A DNA stretch of 63,092 nucleotides from Oscillospiraceae bacterium (GCA_031262985.1 JAISGQ010000003.1:1-63092); one strand, 5' to 3'. Positions 26,456 through 35,610 are shown, counted from the first letter of the stretch. Numbers and translations: made by a program. The notes: generated by a model from the sequence alone, not told the origin.

Positions 26456-27277
26456 TTAGAACAAATCGAGTAAAAATTCCAATATATATCCAATAACATC
26501 ATATTCTATAACTGCGGAGCTAATCCACCCCAAAAAACAGACCACGGATAGGATAATTGAGCCGATAATACGCGCCTTATATTCCCTGTATAGGATTTTA
26601 TCAATAGAACTTTTAAAATTTTCCCAAGAATCATCCTCTTCGGGAGGTAAATCTATGCCGTTGTCGCAGGGTATTCTTTTCCTTTCGGCGTAAGCTTCGG
26701 CATAAGAGCCTTTTTTGACGTGTATTGTCAGATTAGGGCAGCCTGTGAAAGCACCGTCGCTGATTGATGTGACACTTGCGGGTATGTCTGCCCGCTTCAA
26801 AGACGTGCAGTTGTAGAAGGTCAGGTTGCGGAGCGAAGTTATGCTGCTCGGTATGCTTATCTGCCGAAGGGAGGAGCAGCCCGAGAACGCCGATTGACCT
26901 ATCTCCGTAACGCTTTCGGGCAGGTTTATATCCCGCAGTGCGGAGCAGTAGCTGAAAGCCGATTGACCCATAGACGTAACGCTCTCGGGTATGTTTATCT
27001 TCTTAAGCTTGGAGCAGTGAGCAAATGCACTGCTCCCTATTGCTGTGACGCTGCTCGGCAGGGATATTTCCCTTACGGTTTTGCATTCGTAGAAAGCCTT
27101 CGCGCCTATCTCGGTTATTCCCTCCGGCACTGTGACATTTTCTTCACAGTAATTTTCTTCATAGTATGAATAATCTTCTGCATAATCGTCTTCATATTCG
27201 TCTGAATAATCGACGGTATATTTAACCAGCAGGAGACCGCCCTTGCCGTTTTCCTCCGTGATAAAGTTTTCAACCAT
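26456..27277 (-). CDS. BspA-type LRR protein with C-terminal anchor, paralogue 2
   Basis: The 273-residue paralogue differs by an acidic, tyrosine-rich insert after the common start (VDYSDEYEDDYAEDYSYYEE, residues 21-40), unlike the two flanking copies. Five to six BspA repeats follow (IPESVTSMGQSAFSYCSALR is one). The C-terminus has a probable membrane helix (IIGSIILSVVCFLGWISSAV) and a short hydrophobic tail. AAGGAGGAAGG lies before the ATG. The charged insert could be a binding or spacing arm. Confidence 0.85.
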   Translation of the reverse strand: MVENFITEENGKGGLLLVKYTVDYSDEYEDDYAEDYSYYEENYCEENVTVPEGITEIGAKAFYECKTVREISLPSSVTAIGSSAFAHCSKLKKINIPESVTSMGQSAFSYCSALRDINLPESVTEIGQSAFSGCSSLRQISIPSSITSLRNLTFYNCTSLKRADIPASVTSISDGAFTGCPNLTIHVKKGSYAEAYAERKRIPCDNGIDLPPEEDDSWENFKSSIDKILYREYKARIIGSIILSVVCFLGWISSAVIEYDVIGYILEFLLDLF

Positions 27278-27385
27278 TTTCCTTCCTCCTTAAAATAGAA
27301 TAGGACACGCGTTCACATTATCCGCAACTCCGCGCCGGAGTTCAGTTCCTGCGTGGAGTTATTTCACACAGTTCGTGGCATGAAT

Positions 27386-28864
27386 TTACAGCAGGGAGTG
27401 GATATAGTCTGTGATAGACTGCACAATATCGGTGTTATAGCAGAAATAGAGTGCGGCAAGCGCGGCAGAGGTAAGCAGGAGGAGCAGCAGTGCGGCAAGC
27501 CACGGATGTTTTCTCCTGCTGGTGGCTTTTGGCGGGGCAACTTCTTCAACTACATCTGCGGCGGGAGGAGAAAATTCGCCGTTGCTGTACGTTATGTCGT
27601 TCTCTTTTGCATATTCTTCGGCGTATGAACCTGCGGGTGTGTATATTGTGAGGTTGGGGCAGTTGGCGAAAGCCCCAAATCCGATTGATGTGACACTGTC
27701 GGGTATGTTTATCTGCGTTAAGGAGGTGCAATTAGAAAAAGCACTATTACCTATAGACGTAACGCTCTCAGGTATATCTATCTGCGCTAAGGATTCGCAG
27801 CTTACGAAAGCACAATCGCCTATCTTCGTGACGCGGTCGGGTATGTTTATCTTCGTTAAGGATTCACAACTCCAAAAAGCGTTTGTGAGGATTGATGTGA
27901 CGCTGTCAGGAATGTTTATCTGTGTCAAGGATTTGCAGCCGGAGAAAACACTATCTCCTATCTCCGTAAGGTTGTTCGGTATGTTTATCTTCGTTAATGC
28001 CTTGCAATTCCAGAACGCGCCGACGCCTACCTTTGTGACGCTGTCAGGGAGGTCTATCTGTGCTAATAACGAGCACCCCCAGAAAGCACTATCGCCTATT
28101 TTCGTGACACCGTCGGGTATGTTTATTTGCGTTAAAGCTTTGCAGTCTCGGAAAGCACTATCGCCGATAAAAGCGACACCGCTTGGTATGTCTGTCTGCT
28201 GAAGGGATGAGCAACCATTGAAAGCACCTTCTCCGATTGACGTGACGCTGTCGGGCAGTTTGTAACTCTTTAAATTCAAGCCAGCGGGGAAACATATTAA
28301 TTGTTTTATCTCATAGTCAAATAAAACCGAATCAATAACTTTAAAATCCTTATTTGTATCTGATATGTTTATCTGAGTTAAGGATGAGCAATTACCAAAA
28401 GTTCCATCACCAATTGATGTGACGCTGTCGGGTATATCTATCTTCGTTAAGGACAAACACCCAAAGAAAGTGCTATCACCTATCTTCGTGACGCTCGCGG
28501 GTATGTTTATCTGCGTTAAGGATTTGCAGCCGGCGAAAGCTAAATTGCCTACCTCTGTGACGCTGTCGGGAATATTTATCTGCGTTAAGGATGAGCAACC
28601 GTAGAAAGCCCCTTTGCCTATCGTCGCAACGCTCGTGGGTAGGTTTATCTCCCGCAGTGCGGAGCAGTGGGAGAAGGCGTTGCTCCCGATTGATGTGACG
28701 CTGTTCGGCAGTACTACCCGCATTATAGTTTTGCATTGATAGAAAGCCTTTACGCCTATCTCGGTTATCCCATTCGGCACTGTGACAGTCGTCTCCGCCC
28801 CCGTATATTTAACCAGCAGGAGACCTCCCTTGCCGTTTTCTTCCGTGATGAAGTTTTCAGCCAT
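27386..28864 (-). CDS. Large BspA-type LRR protein with C-terminal anchor
   Basis: The 492-residue member carries about 16 BspA repeats of 23 residues, most close to IPDSVTSIGDGAFxxCxSLT, interrupted once near 150-185 by an irregular unit (DFKVIDSVLFDYEIKQLICF). The end is a basic stretch (TSRRKHPW) followed by a membrane helix (LAALLLLLLTSAALAALYFC). Again there is no signal peptide. It is the first gene of the trio in transcription order. The near-identical N-termini and internal repeats point to recent duplication and repeat-number variation. Confidence 0.9.
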   Translation of the reverse strand: MAENFITEENGKGGLLLVKYTGAETTVTVPNGITEIGVKAFYQCKTIMRVVLPNSVTSIGSNAFSHCSALREINLPTSVATIGKGAFYGCSSLTQINIPDSVTEVGNLAFAGCKSLTQINIPASVTKIGDSTFFGCLSLTKIDIPDSVTSIGDGTFGNCSSLTQINISDTNKDFKVIDSVLFDYEIKQLICFPAGLNLKSYKLPDSVTSIGEGAFNGCSSLQQTDIPSGVAFIGDSAFRDCKALTQINIPDGVTKIGDSAFWGCSLLAQIDLPDSVTKVGVGAFWNCKALTKINIPNNLTEIGDSVFSGCKSLTQINIPDSVTSILTNAFWSCESLTKINIPDRVTKIGDCAFVSCESLAQIDIPESVTSIGNSAFSNCTSLTQINIPDSVTSIGFGAFANCPNLTIYTPAGSYAEEYAKENDITYSNGEFSPPAADVVEEVAPPKATSRRKHPWLAALLLLLLTSAALAALYFCYNTDIVQSITDYIHSLL

Positions 28865-29021
28865 TTTCCTTCCTCCTTAAAATATAAAGTATTCCCCTCG
28901 CCACACAGCGGAGCTGCCACTGTACCTGCCCTTCATTCTATCACAAAATATCTCCCCATTCAACCAATATTTTACATAAAACGCCCTCCCTACTCACACA
29001 ACTCCCGCCCTAAATTTCTAC

Positions 29022-29050
29022 TTGTTTATTTTGGCATATAGTGCTATAAT
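29022..29050 (+). promoter_or_regulatory. Promoter of the PH-like gene
   Basis: TTGTTT, 17 bases, TATAAT; about 30 bases before the start codon at 29082, so the leader is short. Confidence 0.75.
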
Positions 29051-29081
29051 TAGCAAAAATAACGTTATCGGAGGTATTTTT

Positions 29082-29507
29082 ATGAATAGGGTCAGTGCCA
29101 GCAACATACTCATCAAGGAGCGTAAGAGGCTCTTGTTTTTCGCCCTTCCCTTCACGTTCACTACATACACCCTCACCGACAAGGTGCTGATTACGAAAAC
29201 AGGTTTCCTCAACACTGAGGAGGACGAAATCCGCCTCCACAGGATACTCGATTTGACAGTCAAGCGTTCGTTTTGGCAACGTATCATGGGGCTTGGCAAT
29301 ATCGAGGTCAACTCCTCCGATAAGACTACTCCCTTCCTCGTGATTAAGAACATCAAGCACACCGGCACCTACCGCGCCCTGCTCTCCGAGGTAGTGGAGA
29401 AGGAGCGTTTCCGTACCAGCACAAAGACCGCCGAGGTTATCGACGCGCCGAGAGACGACGGGTACGATTTCGACGGAGACGGAATGCCCGACTTGGATAT
29501 ACACTAA
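29082..29507 (+). CDS. Bacterial PH-domain-like protein
   Basis: A 141-residue soluble protein. ILIKERKRLLFFALPFTFTT, YTLTDKVLITKTGFLNTEED and ILDLTVKRSFWQRIMGLGNI give the strand pattern of the bacterial pleckstrin-homology (bPH) families, where Y-x-(L/I)-T-x-x-(R/K)-(I/V)-x-x-x-x-G is typical. No transmembrane helix is present, unlike many bPH_2 proteins. The C-terminus is acidic (DDGYDFDGDGMPDLDIH) and resembles a calcium-binding type loop. GGAGG precedes the ATG by seven bases; an earlier in-frame ATG at 29022 overlaps the promoter and is rejected. Function unknown. Confidence 0.7.
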   Translation: MNRVSASNILIKERKRLLFFALPFTFTTYTLTDKVLITKTGFLNTEEDEIRLHRILDLTVKRSFWQRIMGLGNIEVNSSDKTTPFLVIKNIKHTGTYRALLSEVVEKERFRTSTKTAEVIDAPRDDGYDFDGDGMPDLDIH

Positions 29508-29577
29508 GTGCACTCCTATCGGTTACTCCTCCTGTTTGCTTTACTCGAAAAATCCCCGTAAAAATTCCAAAAAAAGC

Positions 29578-29606
29578 TTGTAATACGCGTCATGGTGTGG
29601 TATCAT
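29578..29606 (+). promoter_or_regulatory. Promoter of the rimP-ribF operon
   Basis: TTGTAA, 17 bases, TATCAT. The -10 lies within a palindromic stretch (CATGGT ... ACCATG), which could be an operator. The leader to rimP is about 95 bases. Confidence 0.7.
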
Positions 29607-29636
29607 ACCATGGTAAGTAAGAAAGTTAGTTAGTGT

Positions 29637-29663
29637 AAAGGAGTGGGTTGACGCCCGCTCCTT
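29637..29663 (+). promoter_or_regulatory. Leader hairpin of the rimP operon
   Basis: AAAGGAGTGGG and CCCGCTCCTTT form a stem with one T-G mismatch and a TTGACG loop. Similar GAGUGGG/CCCRCUC stems precede rimP in many Firmicutes in my recollection. The T-run is short, so it is more likely an attenuation or processing structure than a full terminator. Confidence 0.6.
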
Positions 29664-29705
29664 TGTGTTGTGCAGCATTGGTCAATAGGAGGTATCACTC
29701 ATCAT

Positions 29706-30188
29706 ATGGCAAAAAGCAAGGGCGGCATTACAGTCGGAAAGATAGCGGGAATAGTCGAGGCGATAGCCGAGGAGCAGGGGCTTATCCTCTGGGACTTGAG
29801 GTATGAGAAGGAAGGCGCGTCTTGGTATCTGCGAATAATAATAGACAAAGAGGGGGGAGGCGTCTCCCTCGACGACTGCGAGCGGCTGAGCAGAGCGGTT
29901 GACGGTCCTATCGAGGAGGCAAACCCCATAGAGCAGCAGTATTTTCTTGAGGTGTCCTCTCCCGGGCTTGAGAGGGAGCTGACAAAGCCCTCCCACTACG
30001 AGATGATGGCGGGCAGAGAAGTGTCGCTCACGCTGTTCCGCCCCGCCGAAAACGGGGAGAAGGAAATAATCGCGACGCTCATAGGACTGTCACAGGAGAA
30101 GACGATAGTCCTCTCCGACCTTGACGGGGTACAGTTTGAAGTCCCGAAAAAGGATGTCGCAGTAGTGCGGCTGTATGAGGAAATTTGA
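29706..30188 (+). CDS. rimP: Ribosome maturation factor RimP
   Basis: The 160-residue protein assists maturation of the 30S subunit. Recognisable segments are VEAIAEEQGLILWDLRYEKE, LRIIIDKEGGGVSLDDCERL (SxxDCexxSr is a family hallmark), and YFLEVSSPGLERELTKPSHY. The ATG at 29706 follows AGGAGG by 12 bases; earlier in-frame codons would overlap the leader. The stop codon lies in the first unit of a 13-bp triplicated sequence. It is the first gene of the translation operon. Confidence 0.93.
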   Translation: MAKSKGGITVGKIAGIVEAIAEEQGLILWDLRYEKEGASWYLRIIIDKEGGGVSLDDCERLSRAVDGPIEEANPIEQQYFLEVSSPGLERELTKPSHYEMMAGREVSLTLFRPAENGEKEIIATLIGLSQEKTIVLSDLDGVQFEVPKKDVAVVRLYEEI

Positions 30189-30214
30189 TGAGGAAATTTG
30201 ATGAGGAAATTTGA
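30176..30214 (+). repeat. Three tandem 13-bp repeats at the rimP stop
   Basis: TGAGGAAATTTGA is repeated three times without gaps. The first copy contains the end and stop codon of rimP; each further copy adds a stop-like TGA and a weak GAGG. The likely cause is replication slippage. It lengthens the rimP-nusA spacer by 26 bases. Confidence 0.9.
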
Positions 30215-30238
30215 AAATTACAATGGAGGTAGTTTATA

Positions 30239-31354
30239 ATGGCAGCAAAGAGGAAGGGAAAGTCTCAGGAAGATACGGGAATTAACAAGGAGTTTTTCGA
30301 GGCTCTCGAAATTTTTGAGAGAGAGCGCGGAATCCCCGTCTCCTACATGATAGAGAAAATCAAGAGGGCGATTGTCGCGGCAGTAAAGGGAGCGAACAAC
30401 GGAAACGACGATGTTGTGGTCAACATCGAGCCGGACAACTACGAGTTCTCCGTGTTCATAAGGCAGACAGTGGCGGAGACTGTGGATGAGAAGTCGAAGG
30501 GGCACAAGATTCTCCCCGAGCAGGCGCAGAAGTACGACAAGAAAGCGGAGATAGGCGATGTAGTCAATGTCCGTCTCGAGCCTAAGCAGTTCGGACGAAT
30601 CGCGGCTATGACGGCGAAGCACGTAATACGTCAGGGCATAAGGGATATGGAGAGAGAGCAGGTCTACCTTGAGCTTAAGAGTAAAAATCAGGAGATTGTA
30701 ACAGGCACTGTGGAGCGTATTGACCCGAAATCAGGCGCAGCTACAATCAAGATAGGCAAGGTAGAGGTTTCCCTCCCGAAGAACGAGCAGGTCAGCACGG
30801 AGCATATCTCCGAGGGCAATCTCATTAAGGTGTTTGTCGTTGATGTGCGTGAGCTTGAAAATACCAAGGAGAACGACCGCATTCAGAGAGCTACAATCTC
30901 GAGAACTCATCCGGGGCTTGTCAAGCGTCTGTTTGAAACTGAAGTTCCCGAAATTTTTGACGGCACGGTGGAGATAAAGGCAGTCAGCCGCGAGGCGGGC
31001 AGCAGGACTAAGCTTGCGGTGCTGAGCAACGACGAGAACGTAGACCCTGTCGGCGCGTGTATCGGACCTAAGGGTTCGCGTGTCAACTCCATAGTAGACG
31101 AGCTTGGAGGAGAAAAAATAGATATAATCAAATACAGCGAAGATCCCGCTGAGTTCATCGCAAAGGCGTTGTCGCCCGCGAATGTCATCAGCGTCACTAT
31201 AGATGAGGAAATCCCGAAAAACTGCCGTGTGGTAGTTCCCGACGACCAGCTTTCACTGGCTATCGGAAACAAGGGGCAGAACGCGCGTCTGGCGGCTCGT
31301 CTTACGGGCTGGAAGATAGACATCCGCCCTGAGAGCAAGGCGCATGAGGAGTAG
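30239..31354 (+). CDS. nusA: Transcription termination/antitermination factor NusA
   Basis: The 371-residue protein binds RNA polymerase and nascent RNA. Domain order is clear: N-terminal polymerase-binding domain (NKEFFEALEIFERERGIPVS), S1 domain (about 130-200, with IVTGTVERIDPKSGAATIKI), then two KH domains with the GXXG loops IGPKGSR and IGNKGQN. No acidic C-terminal repeats are present, as usual in Firmicutes. ATGGAGG lies ten bases before the start at 30239. It sits between rimP and ylxR in the standard order. Confidence 0.95.
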   Translation: MAAKRKGKSQEDTGINKEFFEALEIFERERGIPVSYMIEKIKRAIVAAVKGANNGNDDVVVNIEPDNYEFSVFIRQTVAETVDEKSKGHKILPEQAQKYDKKAEIGDVVNVRLEPKQFGRIAAMTAKHVIRQGIRDMEREQVYLELKSKNQEIVTGTVERIDPKSGAATIKIGKVEVSLPKNEQVSTEHISEGNLIKVFVVDVRELENTKENDRIQRATISRTHPGLVKRLFETEVPEIFDGTVEIKAVSREAGSRTKLAVLSNDENVDPVGACIGPKGSRVNSIVDELGGEKIDIIKYSEDPAEFIAKALSPANVISVTIDEEIPKNCRVVVPDDQLSLAIGNKGQNARLAARLTGWKIDIRPESKAHEE

Positions 31355-31386
31355 GCACATCAGCAGTATCAAGAGAGAGGGAGATT

Positions 31387-31656
31387 ATGCAGAGCAGAAA
31401 AATTCCTGAGAGAATGTGTCTCGGATGCAGGCAGATGAAGCCTAAAAAAGAATTGATTCGCGCGGTGAAAAACAAGGAGGGCGAAATTTCGCTCGACCTT
31501 ACGGGAAGAAAACCGGGGCGCGGAGCATATATTTGCAACAGTGTCGATTGTTTCAAGAAGGCGCGTAAGAGCAGAAGTCTTGAGAAGGCGTTCAGCTCTA
31601 AGATTCCCGAGGAGATATACGACGCTATGGAAGGGGAGTTAACCTCAAATGAATGA
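31387..31656 (+). CDS. ylxR: YlxR family RNA-binding protein (RnpM)
   Basis: An 89-residue protein with the YlxR signature: RMCLGCRQMKPKKELIRAV, GRKPGRGAYICNSVDCFKKA and a basic C-terminus. The CxxC plus C-x(5)-C arrangement is visible. The B. subtilis homologue was reported to bind RNase P RNA and modulate it (RnpM). It overlaps the next gene by eight bases and is part of the rimP operon. Confidence 0.9.
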   Translation: MQSRKIPERMCLGCRQMKPKKELIRAVKNKEGEISLDLTGRKPGRGAYICNSVDCFKKARKSRSLEKAFSSKIPEEIYDAMEGELTSNE

Positions 31657-31990
31657 TAAGCCCCTTTCTCTTATCGGACTGGCGAGAAGAGCGGGAAAAG
31701 TCGCGCTCGGATTCGATGCAGCGGTTGACTGCGCGGTCAAGAAAAAGAGAAGGTTTATATTTACAACAAACGACATATCCCCAAAGAGTCTCAAGGAGTT
31801 GAGATTCAGGCTTTCCGAAAGTGACGCGGAGATACTTGTTATGCCGTATAACCGCGAGGAACTGGGTGCGGCTGTGGGGAAAAATGTCAAAATCGTCGCA
31901 GTCGATGATGAGGGGTTCGGCAACGCCGTAAAGAAACTCATCACGGCAATGGACGAAGGAGAGGAGTTACACAATGGAGATAAAAACTAA
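31649..31990 (+). CDS. L7Ae/L30e-like ribosomal protein (YlxQ)
   Basis: The 113-residue product has the L7Ae fold features: [38 protein letters not shown] and [17 protein letters not shown]. In B. subtilis the equivalent gene (ylxQ) sits in the same place; such proteins bind kink-turn RNAs. It overlaps ylxR upstream and infB downstream by 8 and 17 bases, a compact arrangement that favours coupled translation. Confidence 0.88.
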   Translation: MNDKPLSLIGLARRAGKVALGFDAAVDCAVKKKRRFIFTTNDISPKSLKELRFRLSESDAEILVMPYNREELGAAVGKNVKIVAVDDEGFGNAVKKLITAMDEGEELHNGDKN

Positions 31991-34571
31991 AATAAGTGAC
32001 CTCGCAAAGGATTTCGGTATGCAGAACAAGGACATAGTGACCTTGCTCAAGGAGAATTCATCCTCAGGCAAAAAGTATACTTCCACTACAACTATAGATG
32101 GAGGAGATATGAGCTTGGTTTTCGACCTCCTCACGAAAAAGAATGAGGTGGAGAGCTTTGATGAGTATTTCGCTAAGGCGCGTCCCTTAGCCTACTCCGA
32201 AGTCAAAGCAGAGGAGAGCATCCCCGCCGCACCTAAGGCGGAGGAGAAGCCCACCCCTGCTCCTGTCGCACCGAAGCAGCCTAAGCCGCAGAGCGGCGGC
32301 GCGGCTGTGCTGGGAACTCTGCCGCAGAGAAGCGTGCAGAGCAATCAGCAGCGCAGTAACGCAAAGCCTACAGCTCCGCAGAGACCGCAGCAGTCTCAGC
32401 AGAGACAGCCCGGGCGGCAGTTTAACAATCCCAATCAGGGTCAGCAGGTTCGTTCGGCGAACGCGGCGAAGCCTACAGCGGGAGGAAAACCGGCGGCAAC
32501 CAACAGACCTGCACCTCCCCGCCACAACAAGCCGCAGAGTGCGGTAGTTGTCGGGCAGAACGTCAACAGAGGCGCGGACGCACCGAAAACCCGTATCGTC
32601 GATACGAGAACCACTCATGTAAATGTCGACAAGTACAACGCAAAGTACGACGAAATGGCGGCGTCTAAGAGCGGCAAGCAGGCGGAGAACACGCAGAGCA
32701 AGCAGAAGCTCAACCAGAAATCTCAGCAGTACAGGAAGAACTCCCGCAGAGGTTCTTACGGCGTGAAGCGCGAGACAGAGGCGGAACGTTTGAAGAGAAT
32801 CAAGCTCGAGAGAGAGAAGAAGCAGCTTGTAATTACAGTTCCCCCCGAAATTACCGTGGGCGATTTTGCCTACAAGCTCAAGGCTACCGCGCCTGAGGTA
32901 ATAAAGGTGCTGTTCATGATGGGAGTAGTAGCTTCTATCAACGAAACCATTGATTACGACACCGCGTACCTCGCGGCGAGCGAATTTAACTGCAAGGTCG
33001 AGCCTGAGGTAATTGTCACAATCGAGGAGCGTATCATCGACGACAGCGAGGACGAGGAGGGCAACCTTGTGCCGAGAAGTCCCGTAGTTGTCGTAATGGG
33101 TCATGTTGACCACGGTAAGACCTCCATACTCGACGCTATCAGAACTACCGCTATCACAGAGACAGAGGCGGGAGGAATCACACAGCATATCGGCGCGTAC
33201 AGAGTTAGGGTAGGCGACGGGGAGATTACCTTCCTCGACACTCCCGGACATGAAGCCTTCACTACAATGAGGGCGAGAGGCGCGCAGATTACCGATATAG
33301 CCGTGCTTGTTGTAGCGGCGGACGACGGCATCATGCCGCAGACCATAGAAGCTATAAACCACGCAAAGGCGGCGGGAGTATCCATAATCGTAGCTATCAA
33401 CAAGATGGATAAGGAAGCGGCTAATCCCGAGCAGATAAAGCAGCAGCTCACAGAGTACGAGCTTGTCCCCGAGGAGTGGGGCGGCGACGTCATATGCGTT
33501 CCTGTGTCGGCTAAGACACAGGAGGGAATACCCGAACTCCTCGAATCAATCCTCCTTGTAGCTGATGTGAAGGAGCTTAAAGCCAACCCCGACAGAGCGG
33601 CGAAGGGTACGGTCATTGAGGCGCGTCTCGACAAGGGCAGAGGTCCTGTGGCTACTATGCTTGTGCAGAACGGAACACTTCGCGCCGGCGACATAGTTGT
33701 CGCGGGTACGGCTGTAGGTAAGGTCAGAGCTATGACCAGCTACAGCGGAGAGAAGCTGCTTTCGGCAGGACCTTCCGTGCCGGTTGAGATTACCGGACTG
33801 AGTGAAGTACCCATGGGAGGCGACGTATTCAACGCCGTATCGGACGAACGCCTTGCGCGTGAGCTGGTCGAGCAGAGAAGGAACGACGCGAAGGAGGAGC
33901 TGTACCAGCAGCAGGCGAAAATTACTCTCGAGAATATTTTCGACAAGATGCAGTACGGCGACATCAAGGAGCTTAAAATCATCGTCAAGGGCGATGTAGT
34001 CGGCTCTGTGGAGGCTGTCAGACAGTCCCTCCTCAAGCTGAGCAACGAGGAAATACGCGTAAACATAATCCACGGAGCGGTAGGACCTGTCAAGGAGTCC
34101 GACATAATGCTCGCTGAGGCGTCAAACGCCATTATCGTGGGCTTTAACGTCCGACCCGACCCCGCTGCGGCTGACCACGCCGCAACGAGAGGTGTTGACA
34201 TCAGGCTCTACAGGATAATCTACGACTGCATTGAGGAGATAAGCGATGCTATGAAGGGTATGCTTGACCCGAAAACACGCGTTATCGACCTCGGCAGAGC
34301 GGAGGTTCGTCAGGTGTTCAAGATTACGGGAGCAGGAACTATCGCGGGCTGTTATGTTGTTTCGGGAAAGATTCAGCGTAACGCGCTTATAAGGGTAGTA
34401 CGCGACGGCATTGTCATAGCGGAGGATAAAATTGACTCCCTTAAAAGATTTAAGGATGATGTCAAGGAAGTTGCACAAAATTATGAGTGTGGTATCGGAC
34501 TTGAGAAATTTGGGGATATTAAGGAAGGCGACTTCCTTGAGAACTTCATAATCGAGGAGTACCGCGACTAA
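31974..34571 (+). CDS. infB: Translation initiation factor IF-2
   Basis: The 865-residue GTPase places initiator tRNA on the 30S subunit. An IF2_N helix-rich segment opens the protein ([20 protein letters not shown]), then a long Pro/Gln/Ala-rich linker at about 75-215, a second IF2_N ([20 protein letters not shown]), and the G domain with G1 [10 protein letters not shown]3 DTPGHEAF and G4 NKMD. Domains II to IV follow, ending in [11 protein letters not shown]. Length is normal for Firmicutes with an extended N-terminus. The expected partner rbfA is 580 bases away because of inserted repeats. Confidence 0.97.
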   Translation: MEIKTKISDLAKDFGMQNKDIVTLLKENSSSGKKYTSTTTIDGGDMSLVFDLLTKKNEVESFDEYFAKARPLAYSEVKAEESIPAAPKAEEKPTPAPVAPKQPKPQSGGAAVLGTLPQRSVQSNQQRSNAKPTAPQRPQQSQQRQPGRQFNNPNQGQQVRSANAAKPTAGGKPAATNRPAPPRHNKPQSAVVVGQNVNRGADAPKTRIVDTRTTHVNVDKYNAKYDEMAASKSGKQAENTQSKQKLNQKSQQYRKNSRRGSYGVKRETEAERLKRIKLEREKKQLVITVPPEITVGDFAYKLKATAPEVIKVLFMMGVVASINETIDYDTAYLAASEFNCKVEPEVIVTIEERIIDDSEDEEGNLVPRSPVVVVMGHVDHGKTSILDAIRTTAITETEAGGITQHIGAYRVRVGDGEITFLDTPGHEAFTTMRARGAQITDIAVLVVAADDGIMPQTIEAINHAKAAGVSIIVAINKMDKEAANPEQIKQQLTEYELVPEEWGGDVICVPVSAKTQEGIPELLESILLVADVKELKANPDRAAKGTVIEARLDKGRGPVATMLVQNGTLRAGDIVVAGTAVGKVRAMTSYSGEKLLSAGPSVPVEITGLSEVPMGGDVFNAVSDERLARELVEQRRNDAKEELYQQQAKITLENIFDKMQYGDIKELKIIVKGDVVGSVEAVRQSLLKLSNEEIRVNIIHGAVGPVKESDIMLAEASNAIIVGFNVRPDPAAADHAATRGVDIRLYRIIYDCIEEISDAMKGMLDPKTRVIDLGRAEVRQVFKITGAGTIAGCYVVSGKIQRNALIRVVRDGIVIAEDKIDSLKRFKDDVKEVAQNYECGIGLEKFGDIKEGDFLENFIIEEYRD

Positions 34572-34589
34572 GTGAAATAACACTCAACT

Positions 34590-35045
34590 AAAATCTGTTG
34601 CCAAGGATGATAGCTGTTCCGCTTGACATTTGCGGCTTTCTTGACGGTCTTTTTGCCGCCAAACCGCGTTGTCCTTCTTGACTTGCGCGGGCAAGCCTGC
34701 GTCGTCCGCCTTGTTTGACAACAAAAATCCTCGTCAATAAAACCACATATGCCAAGCGGAACAGCTATAGAGTTTAGGTCAAGCCTTTGCAAAGGCTTGC
34801 GGGTTCTTAGGACGGCGTCCTAAGTCGCCCTCCGCAGAGGGCGAAACTCTTTTATCGTCAGAAAAACGCAGGAGGGGGTAGAAAAAAATGTCCCTAAGGA
34901 CATTTTTTTCGCAGGGGAACCCTCGTCGGGGGTTCCCCTGTATAGGTCGCCTTGCGACCTATAGGGTTTCCCTCGATTTTCCCTATGGCTATCGTTTGTA
35001 GCTAACCCTCGTCGGAGTTCCCCTGTGTAGGTCGCCTTGCGAACT
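34590..35045 (+). repeat. Full copy of the modular multi-hairpin repeat (copy A)
   Basis: The copy starts with CTGTTGCCAAGGATGA, is interrupted by a MITE at 34611-34767, and then runs through six palindromic modules: CAAGCCTTTGCAAAGGCTTG, CTTAGGACggcGTCCTAAG, GCCCTCcgcaGAGGGC, AAAATGTCCctaaGGACATTTT, GGGGAACC/GGTTCCCC, and TATAGGTCGC/GCGACCTATA. A second partial set of the last two modules ends it near 35045. The region 34572-35151 holds no gene apart from this. Copy B at 55868 has the same modules in the opposite orientation. Confidence 0.85.
34611..34767. mobile_element. 157-bp MITE nested in the hairpin repeat
   Basis: Perfect 15-bp terminal inverted repeats TAGCTGTTCCGCTTG and CAAGCGGAACAGCTA enclose 127 bases without a convincing gene. 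Similarity continues inward (CATTTGCGG against rev-comp CATATGTGG). The ends start and finish with TA, as expected for elements moved by IS630/Tc1-type transposases. It splits the terminal module of the hairpin repeat, so it is younger than that repeat. A related single end is at 18371. Confidence 0.8.
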
Positions 35046-35151
35046 ACTTGTACTGAAATCCAACTGTATTTAAATGATTGCAGCTTTACAGATTTCAGTT
35101 TAATGTTAATTTAATAAAAATGTTGCTCCCAGAGCAACGGAGGAAAGAAAA

Positions 35152-35550
35152 ATGCCAAATCACAGAATAGACAGAATAAACGGCGATATACAGCGCGAGA
35201 TGAGCGACATAATCCGTGAGCTGAAAGACCCCAGAATCAGTACTCTCCTGTCTGTTGTCAGAGTGGAGGTCACGAGGGACTTGTCCTACGCGACCATTCG
35301 CGTAAGCGCGATGGAGGGCTTCGAGAAAACAAAGGAGTCGGTAGTCGGGCTTAAATCGGCGGCGGGATATATCAGACACGAGCTTGGAACGCGGCTCAGA
35401 CTGCGCCAGATTCCCGAGCTGAGATTCATTGCGGACGACTCAATCGCCTACAGTGCCGAAATCAGCGAAATGCTCGGAAAGCTTCTCCCCAAGGAGGAGC
35501 AATCGGAGGAGACGGCGGAGGAGCAGGACGGAGACGGCGAGGAGGAGTAA
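35152..35550 (+). CDS. rbfA: Ribosome-binding factor A
   Basis: The 132-residue protein binds the 30S subunit during late maturation. Its pattern is standard: RIDRINGDIQREMSDIIREL, DPRISTLLSVVRVEVTRDLS, and RHELGTRLRLRQIPELRFIA. The C-terminus carries an acidic tail (about 20 residues, mostly Glu) beyond the KH fold. GGAGGAAAG lies before the ATG. The gene is part of the rimP operon by order, but the 580-base insert upstream may place it under partly separate control. Confidence 0.93.
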   Translation: MPNHRIDRINGDIQREMSDIIRELKDPRISTLLSVVRVEVTRDLSYATIRVSAMEGFEKTKESVVGLKSAAGYIRHELGTRLRLRQIPELRFIADDSIAYSAEISEMLGKLLPKEEQSEETAEEQDGDGEEE

Positions 35551-35610
35551 TCCTCCCCACCTACCTGTCCCGCGAGTAAGGATAAATTAAACTGCGAGGT
35601 GCTTTACGGC

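Noticed and set aside
27522-28202. 226-codon plus-strand frame opposite the large LRR gene
   Set aside because: Its periodic pattern mirrors the BspA repeats on the other strand; the minus-strand frame has the ribosome site, family match and full length.
32187-33362. 391-codon minus-strand frame opposite infB
   Set aside because: Antisense shadow of the repetitive, codon-biased IF-2 gene; composition is unnatural (runs of Leu, Arg, Val).
34568-34792. 74-codon minus-strand frame within the MITE
   Set aside because: It spans the MITE ends and flanking repeat; no ribosome site and basic low-complexity composition. The MITE is best seen as non-coding.
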